From Selaginella moellendorffii (Eukaryota > Streptophyta > Lycopodiopsida > Selaginellales > Selaginellaceae), in NCBI RefSeq assembly GCF_000143415.4, contig NW_003314321.1, forward strand, positions 938,736 through 1,002,735: a stretch of DNA of 64,000 nucleotides, in the 5' to 3' direction. The notes under the pieces are model-generated. The model saw only the letters and a list, made by a program, of their open reading frames with translations. It was not told the DNA's origin and did no database searches. Numbering within the stretch: position 1 is the stretch's first letter; the number at the start of each line of letters is the position of its first letter. Made by a program: the position numbers and the translations under genes. Of this stretch, positions 44,489 to 54,727 are shown piece after piece.

Positions 44489-46805
44489 ATGAGAGCTTCG
44501 GCGATGGCGCTACTGCTGGCGCTCCTCGGATTCTTGCTGGTCGCCGGCGATGGCCAGATGCTCTACAAGGATTCTCGCCAGAGCATTGAGGCGCGGATCA
44601 AAGATCTCCTAAGGAGGATGACGCTCGAGGAAAAGATCGGGCAAATGACGCAGATTGAGAGGGCGGTGGCGAGCCAGGCCGTGGTCAGGCAATACGGCAT
44701 AGGTGAGTGAGTGTCCTCAATCGATCGATCGATTGAGAATGCGATAGCTTCTTGGAAGAATCGCGTGTGATCATCTAAAATCTCCAATGGCTGCTGTGTG
44801 ATAGGGAGCGTGTTGAATGGGGGAGGCAGTGCTCCGGCGGAGAGGGCAGCTCCCAATGTATGGGAGGACATGGTCGATGACTATCAGATTGGAGCTATGA
44901 GCACTCGCCTTGGAATTCCAGTCATCTATGGCGTCGACGCAGTGCATGGTCACAACAATGTCTATGGAGCTACCATTTATCCTCACAACATTGGCCTCGG
45001 TTCTTCCAGGTACTTACTCATTCTTTCTCCATCCATCTTTTTCCTTCCTTTTTGGTATGAAAAGTTTTTGGGACTTTTTCTCAGGGATCCTGAGCTGGTG
45101 CGGAGAATCGGAGCTGCGACTGCGCTGGAAGTGCGAGCGACTGGAATGCCTTACGCCTTTGCTCCCTGCATTGCTGTTTGCCGTGATCCGAGATGGGGGC
45201 GATGCTACGAGAGCTATGGTGAAGATACGCAGCTCGTGAGAAGCATGACGAAGATCATCCAGGGCTTGCAAGGCTCTCCACCACCTAGTCATCCGTCTGG
45301 CTATCCTTACGTTGGAGGACCGTAAGTTAGATCACATTTTCTCTATCCGTGACTACATGACCATTTCTTTGCTTGTTTCAGATCCAAAGTTGTTGCCTGT
45401 GCCAAGCATTTCGTGGGTGATGGAGGGACAGTGAAGGGAATTGATGAGAACAACACAGTGACCACTTATAGGCAGCTCGTTCAAGTTCATATGGGTCCTT
45501 ATCTTGATGCAATCGCCATGGGTGTTTCAACCATCATGATTTCGTACTCCAGCTTCAATGGCATCAAGATGCACGCTAATCGTTTCCTGGTTACCGAAGT
45601 ATTGAAAAATCGTCTCGGGTTTCAGGTAAGCGGCTCTTTGATTCCGTCACGACTTGCTAATAAACTATACACACTTTCCTGTCTGTTTCTGCAGGGATTC
45701 CTGATATCTGACTGGGAAGCCATTGATAGAATCACCGATCCACCCAAGCAAAACTACACGTACTCTGTCTTGACTTCGGTCAATGCAGGTATCGACATGG
45801 TAAGCAATTAGCATTTGGACTTTTTTGTGCGTGTCAGTGTCACTAAATTTCGCTTTCACGACGCAGATCATGGTTCCGTTCGATTACCAAAACTTCATCA
45901 ACATCCTCACTGGACTCGTAAAATCCGGAGCCGTCAGCCAGAGCAGGATAGACGACGCCGTGACCAGGATCCTCAGAGTCAAATTTGCTGCTGGACTGTT
46001 CGAAGCGCCGAAGGCAAATAGGAAGCTCAACAACAAAGTCGGCGCAGAGGACCACCGAGAGCTAGCCAGGGAAGCCGTGAGAAAGTCACTCGTGCTCTTG
46101 AAAAACTCAGCCAGGAGTGGATCTAGCAAGAACATCCTGCCACTCAGCAAGACGGCGCCCAAGATTCTAGTGGCTGGAACACACGCTGATGACTTGGGAC
46201 TTCAGTGTGGAGGATGGACAATCACCTGGCAAGGTGGCAGTGGACAAACAACAATCGGTGAGTAGCAGTTCTCCTACTTCAAACTCTCGTTTGTTCTTGG
46301 CTAACTCTGATCTTGCAAAATGCCAGGAACTACGATTCGCCAAGCAATTGCCAACACCGTGAGCCAATCCACGCAAGTTGTCTACGAGCAGTCCCCAGAC
46401 GCCAACTTCGTCAAGGACAAAGGCTTCTCGTACGCGGTGGTGGTGATCGGCGAGCAGCCTTACGCCGAGATAGCCGGCGACAATCTCAACTTGACAATCC
46501 CCAGCCAAGGCATCGACACCATCCGGAACGTGTGCTCGTCCCTGCGCTGCGCGGTGGTGCTCATCTCCGGTCGGCCGCTGGTGCTGGAGCCTCACATCGA
46601 TATGATGGACGCGCTGGTGGCGGCGTGGCTTCCAGGTTCCGAGGGCCAAGGCGTGGCCGACGTGCTTTTCGGTGACCACGACTTCGTGGGGAAATCGTCC
46701 AGGACGTGGTTCAAGCGCGTGGATCAACTTCCCATGAATGTGGGAGACATGGGCTATGATCCTCTCTTCCCGTACGGTTTTGGCATGACAATGCGGCAGC
46801 AGTAA
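44489..46805 (+). CDS. Secreted GH3 beta-glucosidase / exo-beta-glucanase
   Basis: Seven exons (44489-44702, 44805-45009, 45085-45321, 45382-45625, 45695-45799, 45867-46257, 46327-46805) give 624 residues, the usual length of plant GH3 enzymes such as barley ExoI. A signal peptide (about 1-22, [16 protein letters not shown]) sends it to the cell wall, where it removes glucose from beta-glucans and oligosaccharides. Domain 1 shows [24 protein letters not shown] and KHFVGDGGT. The nucleophile Asp is in [10 protein letters not shown] (about 306). The acid/base Glu is in [11 protein letters not shown] (about 508) in domain 2. Introns are 60-102 bp with normal borders. The frame ends [11 protein letters not shown]. 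It converges with the next gene on the minus strand. Confidence 0.93.
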
Positions 46806-47107
46806 GTTCTCTTTTCTTTGTTTCCGTACAGATTAGTTCTATAGATTCTTTTGCGAGGATCACAAAGATTTTTATCTGATAATACATAGAGGGGAATGTT
46901 TATAACTTCCATTCCATTCTTCCATTGAGGATTGTAAGAGATCTCTTCATCGTTGTTTTGCAGAAGTTTATCACAATGATAATATAGAGTTACCATTCTT
47001 AATTAGTTCGTTTCAGTTCTCTAGGTAAGACCAAAGATAATATTGAGAGGGAATGCTTATGATCATTCCATTCTTATTGACGAGCAACCAAGGAGCTCTT
47101 GGCTGTG
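46806..47107. other. Convergent intergenic region
   Basis: About 300 bp of AT-rich 3'-UTR type DNA lies between the stops of two convergent genes. No other feature is seen. Confidence 0.7.
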
Positions 47108-50100
47108 TCAAGAATCGGGCTTCACCATCTTCACGTTCTTGTAGAGGCGGCGGAGATCGTTCATGGCTCTCTCTTCGATCTGGATGCAGCGAATGCTGGA
47201 CGGACTGCTCGTGTCGGGCTTGTACCAGCAGCTGGGATGCTCGGACGAGAGATCGCTACTGCTAGCGGCAGCATCTCTGCCGAACGAAGAAGCGGCGAAT
47301 CCAACCACTGGCGGGCTTCCAACTTGGTGGCTTCTAAACGATGCTCGCTGCTCCTTGTGCTTGGCCTGGAGAAAAAAAAAAAGAAAAAAGAAAAGAAACA
47401 CGATCAATAAAGCACCACCACCTCGGGACAAGACTTTTACCTCTTGCTTTTGGATGTCTCTCAGCGATGGAAACGCGCCAGGCGATGAGCTTCCGGTCCA
47501 CGGTGCGGCTTTCGGGGGTGTGAAGCTCATCGCTGGAGCTGGCGGCGATCGAACAAACTGCTGTAGAGGAATGCGCTGGTGTCCCGGTGCCGCTGCCTCG
47601 CGAGGGGAGCTCTCCGGAGGCTTGCGTTGCATCGCCACTGACTTGTTGTTAGCACTGGTGTTGCTTGACTCGGCCTTCTGCTCGGTTTGAATCTCGGAGA
47701 GAGACGCAGCTCCTTTGCCGCGCTTGAGAGCACCACCACCCCAAGCTGGGCCATCTGTTTTCGCAACGAGTGGAACCGGCGGCGGTGGCGGCGGAATGGT
47801 TTCCGGAGCTTTGTCCAGAGCACCCGTTAGAAAGAGGGAGAGGCCACCTTTCTTACACTTCGTCTTGGCTTTCTTAACGGTTGCTTTGGAGCGACCATCG
47901 TCAGCTTTAGAAACTTCCGTTTTAAGGTCGGAGCCACTGGTCACTTCTGCAGAAGGAGACGGGAGTCTGAATCCTAGAACCTTGGATTCCATCTCTGCGA
48001 CGCTGTCCTCTTTAAAATCAGTCGCCACCTGTGAAAGAAAGATCAATAATCTGAGATGAAAGCATGATATGAGACTAGCTTACCTCTTCCACCTTGTCAG
48101 GAACCTGGACTTCAGTTTTCTTGCTGTTAGTTTTCTTGCTCTTGCGACGCTGGCGTTTCGAGCGTTCGTCAGTCAGCTGGTTTTGCTTCTTGGAGCTGGT
48201 CTCGGGAAAAACTTCTCCACTGGTCTCAGGCTCTTGCGTTTCCAAGATCCTGAGAGACTCCAAAATTGATTTCTTGGTGCTAAGCTTGGTCATTTGTTGG
48301 TCATCCAGGCTCTGTCCCTTGGAGAGCTTCATCTCCAGCAACTCAATCTGCTGGAGCTTCTTGCGCATCGCACGTAGTTGCTTGGTAGCTCTATCTCCTG
48401 CGCTGTCTTCCTGAAGGAATCCTGCACCGGGCGGCGTTGGAAACAACTGGTCTTTGAGAATTCTTGGATTCGCGAAGGAGTCGGCGTCGTCTTCTTCGCT
48501 GTCCACGATAGCAGGTGTTGTCGCGCTGGGAACTGGGAGCTGTCGATGACTCCATGGTTGTAAAGAACAGGCATCCCAGGACTTTTCCAAGTCGGCTAGA
48601 ACTGATGACCTCGTTGTACCAAAGCTCGCGCCAAAGAATGCAAATATGTAGTCCAGATTACGCAATATGAGGCTCTGAAGAAAAAAGAAAAACAGATTAT
48701 TACTATGAGAAAGTTGAGCAGTCAGCACACACATACCTCGCAGTAGCGTTTCAGCTCATCAGCACCGAGCGCATCTGCAAACTCCAGGATTTGCAATGCG
48801 TTCCTCGGTTCGACGATTGTCGTTGCTATCACCTTTTGACATAAGTCCCTCAAAGAGGGAAGACGATCCTCTGGATCCCTCGGTGGCGTGACAACGAGCT
48901 CGTCATCACCGTTGTCGTCAGTAGCAGTTTCATTTGGAACCAGAGGTTCCGAGTCCGATTGATAAGCAGGCACGTAGATCTCTGTCACAGCTAGTGAATG
49001 CGTTTCACCTACAGCCAGAAGTGTGGCGCGTTTGATCCCATGTATGCGCAGCGGAGCTGGACTGGAGGATTTATCACTGTCCCACGCATAAACGTCTCCA
49101 GTAGAAGTTGCTACTGCCGTTCTATATTTTCCCGCAGACACGGACACCGCATGATGTCCAGTCATAGTCAGCACCTGGCATAAAAGAAGAACAGCTAGTA
49201 TAAACATCATAGGAACAATAGAACAAACGAAGATTACCTGCTGTGCATGTAGTTGTGGATCAGCAGACAACCACGAAAAAATCAAGCCATCCGCAGCGAT
49301 CGCTGTACTGTGCACCACACCCGCCGCTACAGCGACGATATGCAGGCGTTCGGATAAGTGGAACTTCAGTGGGTGTTGTCCCGCCTTCTTTGTATTTCTC
49401 ACTAACACCACGCGCCTGGGTGACACCATTTTGTGGCCCCATGTAAACACCTGCATAATAACTTGTGTAAGGTCGATCATGCGTGGAGAATCAGCTACTT
49501 ACCTCGGTCTCTACGATCACAACAGTGTGACGTTTTGCAGCGGAGATGGCCAAGGCTTTCCTTCCTTTCAAATAGTCCACTACGCGTGGTACGCAGTTCG
49601 AAGCGGAATTTGAAGTTCCGTATCCCAGCTGGCCGTCTTTGTTGCATCCCCAAGTGTAAACCTCTCCGGACTCGGTAACAGCGGCGCTGTGTTTGTTCGC
49701 CGCTGCAACTTCCACTACTTTGGCTCTCAAAGTAGATACACGCCTTGGAGTAGATTGAGTGTCTACAGCAGGATAACCAAGCTGTCCTTCTGTAAAGACA
49801 ATATGTGAGAATGGATAGGGGATGGAAAAATGCTTCGCACCTCTGTTTGTACCCCATGTATAAACTTCACCACCCTCCGTCGCTACGATGGTATGGTGCT
49901 TGGCAGCTGCAACGTTTTTAACCCGTCGTCCGCATAAGCCAGTAACTTGACGAGGTGCTATAACTGCAACTTCTCCACTGCCAGAAGGAACCGAAATGGT
50001 TTACACGAAATAAGTTCTGCATTGCAAACCTGTAGTCCTCGTGTCCCAGGCGTCCTCCCCTTCCATATCCCCAGGAAAATAGCTGGCCGCTTGAATTAAC

Positions 50101-50815
50101 TGCTGTGCTATGGAATTTTGCAGCTGAAACTCGGACGATATCAGCACCGTGAAGAGTCTCAACTCGACATGGTACGCGTTGAATGCCTGCTGTGCCTGTC
50201 CCGAGTTGATAGTTTGAGCCATTCCCCCAGCTGAAAAGCTCCTTCAAGACAACTCCTGCAGGACAAAAAGCAAAAAACTTAGTAACTTAAGATGATGGTG
50301 CGAAACCTCAGCTCACCTCTGCAAGATGGAGCAACAGCCTGTTTGACAGGACCAGAAACCAAGTCGACTGGAAGTCGACCTTTCGAATCATCCAAGGACA
50401 CAGAAGCGCCACCGTCAACAAGCGCACCGGCAACGGCAAGGTGACCAAAATGTAGAGCCCTGTGCAAGCTTCCCCAGCCGGATTCTCCATCCTAAAATTT
50501 GCGAACATGAGAAGAAGTGAGAAATCGAAAGGCAAAAAAAGAACTTCAATAACGTACCCGAGCGTTAGGATCAGCTCCAGCAGCCAAAAGCCTCTTCACG
50601 ATCGGAACGTGATTCCTCCAGGTTGCGATATGCATGGCGGTCGAGCCAAACCTGTCCCGAGCATCGACGCTACCATTAATCTTCTTGAGAGCAGAGAGAG
50701 CGGTCTCCACATCATGCACTGTTCCATTTCGAGCAGCAGCGAATAAGTCCCGGCTCGCAGAATTCGCCAAAGCATGCCGACCAGCAACCTGCTTTCCACT
50801 TGACTTGGCCTCCAT
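47108..50815 (-). CDS. Ankyrin-RCC1 repeat protein (IBtk-like)
   Basis: Ten exons on the minus strand (50815-50558, 50491-50317, 50255-50030, 49977-49841, 49789-49503, 49450-49238, 49174-48737, 48674-48084, 48028-47441, 47365-47108) give 1056 residues. Residues 20-140 are ankyrin repeats (DRFGSTAMHIATWRNHVPIV, WGSLHRALHFGHLAV). Residues 148-530 are RCC1 repeats (LFSWGNGSNYQLGTG, VYTWGCNKDGQLGYG). Then come a short helical region ending YCE-SLILRNLDYIF, which resembles the tail of a BTB domain, and a long Lys- and Pro-rich C-terminus (KRQRRKSKKTNSKK, PPPPPP). The layout is that of plant ankyrin/RCC1 proteins related to IBtk; their role is not settled. The ATG of MEAKSSGKQ is the first in frame. 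All junctions keep phase. Confidence 0.88.
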
Positions 50816-51310
50816 CGTTACCAAGTCCAAAACTTTTCACGTTTTTCTAGCCTGTACCTGTACCCCTGAGCTACAATCCACTACCGAATTCCATCCTCAT
50901 CATATTCTTTTCCCAGGTAGAAGGTGAGCACCAAAAGCCAGTGGCAAATCCCCATGGTTGTCCTCCCGGCAAAAACTATGTTCCTGAGCCTGAAGTTGTT
51001 CTTACCAAGTCTTAGCAGCAGAAGCATTAGTAGGATCGAAAGGGAGGGAACCACTCCATGCCAGAAGCGCGAGAGCGGTGTTGCCTGGAAAGAAGATCGC
51101 CAAGATCATGCCAAATTCATCAGATGATGGTAACAGTACCTGAGGCGATGGCGCTGACACGGCTGCGCCCTAAGAACCCAAAACGCAACTTCCCTCCGCC
51201 CACCCTTCCACGTTTGCCTGCCACTCGAAAGTCGACAGTGGATATCCACGAATTCCACCAGGGTATCTTCTTGAGGGGCATTTTTAAAGTAAAACTCCCC
51301 GAGCATATAA
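50816..51310. other. Intergenic region between two minus-strand genes
   Basis: About 500 bp. It should hold the promoter and 5' UTR of the ankyrin-RCC1 gene and the 3' UTR of the coiled-coil gene. ORFs of 67-92 codons on the plus strand here look like chance. Confidence 0.6.
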
Positions 51311-54300
51311 CTAAGGAATGTTCTTCCCGCTGCTAAGAAAGTTCTTGGTCCACTGTTCGTTAGACTTCAAGGTTTTCTCGGCTTCATGCAAGAACTGCTG
51401 CTGCTCTTGCAACCGAAGTAGAGCCTGTGAAACGAAAATTAACAAAAATTCTCATTGCTTCTGAAGCATACCTCCGTGCTTGCCATAAGTTCTTCGCCCG
51501 CCCCTTGAGGAGCACACGACGAACTGCTTGCGATGTCAAACTTGCGCTTAACTTTCTTTCTAAGTTGCTTCACAGTGTCATTCCTGCATGGAAAAAACAC
51601 ACTTTTTGAGGAAACAAAGGCTAAAGCAATGGAAACTTACCATGGATTGTGCTGTATCAACTTGAAGAGCGGAGTGGTCGGGTCCGAAGCACGCTTCTTT
51701 TGTTTACCTGTCCTCGACCTGTTCTTTCGTCCGCAGCTATGCCTTGCGTCCGTTGTTGAATTTTCAGTGTCATAGAATCTCTGAAAGCAACTGTTTTCAC
51801 ATAATTTTGTAGGTATTGAAAAACTTTGCACCTTTTCCTTGTCAAGTTCCTGGTATCGCATCTCTAGGTCCCGCCGTCCATCTTCCACTTCCTGTGCAAT
51901 CTCAGCAGCCATAACTCGCGCTCTTTCTAGATCAGATCGTTGTTTGGACAACTCTCCAGTTTCTGGTGGCACAGGGCAAGGAAAAAATCTTGTCAAGACA
52001 AAAGAACTCGGAAACAAACTACCACAGCCACCAAACCAGTTTGTATTCTCGCTGCATGTTCCACAAGTTGCTTCTCAAGTGAGGCATCTGCATGATATAG
52101 CTGTTCCTTCATTCGAAGTACTGCATCACGTTTACCAGCAAGTTCCTTTTTTTCCTGCATTTCATCTGTTGGTTGGTGGCTAAATTTGAAAAACAAATGA
52201 CGTTCTGACCTCAAAGCACTTTTGAAGAAATGACTCCTTTTCTTGAAGACACATACTTCTGAGCTCGTCCATCTTCTGCCTTGACGCTGTAAGATCCGCC
52301 AGAGACTGGGATCGCTCACGTTGGACAGCTTCCTACTTACAAAAACAGATTTTGATTTGCGACTTAAGAAATCAGTTCAAACCTGAAGCGCTTGCAAATG
52401 TGCTCGCTCTCTGAGGAGACTATCCCTCTCAGTAGTCTGTAAATCTTTAATGTTATGGACAGACAATGAAAGAATTCGCATTAGCTCCTCCAACTGCAGT
52501 ATCCATGGCAAGGCTTTAGAAGAGAAACACGTAAAACTCAGAATTTGCTGAACCTGGTTTTGCCACTCATTCATGAACGTGTGTTGCTGATGCATTGATC
52601 TCTCAAACCCGTCCAGCCATTCAGTCCTGAACTTATTAGAGTTCTCTTTCTCTGTAACCATCCAATGCTGTATCTCGTCGACCTTAGTACACCAGTCATT
52701 GGATTTTGAGACTAGCTGCGTGAGCATTTCCATCGTATGCTTTTGATTTGCCACAAATGCTCTCTACAACAAGGCAGAAAAGGTCCTAGAGATTGAGAAG
52801 AAGGAGAAATCCGTTTACCTCGCTGTTTAGCTGATTCTCCTTGGCTTCCATTTCCCTCGCATGGGAAATTTTCAATATATCCACCTGCATGCATTTCAGA
52901 ACATTTCAGAACAATCTGTTGAAAGAAAAAGAAACGTAAAAACAGGTACCTCTTCTTGGTAAACTCGCTGTAATGACGACAGCTTCTCGTCCGCAAGAAT
53001 GCAAGTGTTTTTCAAAAGATGGATTTCAGATGATAGCTGCACAACAATCTTTTGTGCCTCCTCTTTATCTTCTGAAAATTGCTTGCACAGTGCTGAATTG
53101 CTAGAGATTTCAATCTCAGAAATCTCCCTCTCAATTCGCAGCTTTTCTTTCTCAACCTTAAGAATTTCTTCCTTCAGTAAGGAGTTCTCAGACTTCAGTT
53201 GCTTGACTTCATCTGTTAGTTGATTTTTCTCGCTTTCAAGGATCCCTTTCGAGACTAGAGTTTGTCTTAGCCTCTCAAACAATGTGCTTTCCGAGTTCCC
53301 ACTCTCAGGAACTGCACGCTTGTCTGATCCTGATTCTTCAGATTCCTGCAAAGCAGCAACTTAGAAGCATACTATATCGAAGCATTTTACCTGCGAACTC
53401 AAGTTTTCGAGACCACTTGCAAAAGAAACTCGGTGTGCTTTTGGTTGCGCTGAAAAATACAACGTTTTTCCAACGAAAACTGAGGCTGTTCATACCTTTT
53501 TCACGTTGCTGGATTGCCGGACTGGGCTTGGCTTGTTTGTCAACTGGAGGAGTAACGGGGATGATTAACGAAATGTCGTCTCCATCTCGTTTTGTATGGC
53601 TCGTACTATCTGAGAGCTTGCCCGTTCCCTCCGTGTTGCCTAGTGTTGAGCTGAAATTTGTGGGGCTCATTCGTCTTCTTCCGGCTATAGGAGTTTTTCC
53701 CGAGAGGCACGAAGGTTGGTACTCACCAAACTCAAATGGTGTATCCGGTCTTTCAGTCGTTGGCTTCTTCGATATATTAGATGGCCTTCTTTCCGGTTTT
53801 GCCTTATTGAAGTCACCCTCCGAGCCATCCGGAAGCATAGATAGGATATCTGAGCTCTCACCCCAGTCGTCATCCTGTGAAATAAACGTGGAAAAATAAG
53901 AGAATAAAAACCATATGAGATCGACGTACCTTTTTCTTCCGAGGCTCTTGGTCGTGTTTAACAGACGAAACATGAGTGAGAAGGCTGTCAAAGGAACTCT
54001 TCTTTTCCAAGCTTGGAGGTGGAGCGAGATTTTCCTTCCATTTCCTCTTGAAGATTTCCCTGTCGAAAATGTGAATCAAACGAGGAGTGTCGATTTTCGA
54101 ATGCTTTTCGCTGGATGAAGTGTTTTCTCCATCTTACTCATCCGGTGGCGTCTCTGGCTTGCATTCTTCTGTCGGAGAGCTCATCGTGGGATTCACGCTG
54201 GGAAACATGGTTGGAGTGGAGCACTGTTTCTCAGCATCATCGTTTTTGACAGTAAACGAGCTCACAGAGTGGCTGCCTTGAGCTGAATCAGTGCGTGTAC

Positions 54301-54612
54301 TTTCAGTAACACTCGACGTCTTTGTGGACACTGGCAATTCCAATGGACTTTCCTCGTCAATCCCTACCAGACCTTGAATCAACGAAGTAGGAAATCTCTC
54401 AGCTCTAGACCAATTCATTCTACATCCTTACCTTCATCAAAAAGCGCATCTATCGATCTGTCGTCGTGACGAGCACGGGACCAGGATCGTCCAAGCGGCG
54501 GAAGGCCCGATTCGGCTGCAAACAGACGAGAAAAGGATCAAATGGGAGGGTTCTCGGCGAACTTACACGATCTGGAGAGCGATGGCGCATCGGCGAGGGA
54601 GGAGAGCGCCAT
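51311..54612 (-). CDS. Long coiled-coil protein of unknown function
   Basis: I do not recognise the family. Sixteen exons on the minus strand (54612-54567, 54515-54432, 54363-54138, 54059-53930, 53874-53496, 53449-53391, 53345-52950, 52884-52819, 52763-52554, 52493-52383, 52332-52210, 52154-52037, 51962-51832, 51780-51641, 51583-51472, 51424-51311) join in phase to 814 residues. Residues 1-320 are low-complexity, rich in Ser, Pro and Asp (RARHDDRSIDALFDEG, DDDWGESSDILSMLPDG). Residues about 325-700 are heptad-type helix (LTDEVKQLKSENSLLKEEI). A basic patch, QLRKKVKRKFD, lies near 745. This build suggests a cytoskeletal, chromosomal or scaffold protein, but that is inference. It starts 115 bp from the divergent RimM-like gene. 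The short first exon (46 bp) and some internal splice sites are the least certain. Confidence 0.75.
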
Positions 54613-54727
54613 TTCCACCACACCCTAGCTCGCCCTCTTCCCGCTAAACCTAGAATTCAAATAAGCTCTGTTCTAGGGCTTGTGAAATGCCGGGAGCTGA
54701 TACAATCCCTAGATTGAATGCTTGCCC
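54613..54727. promoter_or_regulatory. Compact bidirectional promoter region
   Basis: Only 115 bp separate the start codons of the divergent coiled-coil and RimM-like genes. The stretch has ACACCCTAGC, TAAACCTAG and CCCTAGAT, loosely like plant telo-boxes, and no clear TATA box. Transcription starts must lie close to or inside it. Confidence 0.6.

Noticed and set aside
46167..46727. 186-codon minus-strand ORF opposite GH3 exons
   Set aside because: It spans an intron of the GH3 gene and resembles no protein; a shadow ORF.
51058..51336. 92-codon plus-strand ORF between two minus-strand genes
   Set aside because: It overlaps the 3' end of the coiled-coil gene, has an unremarkable composition and no support.
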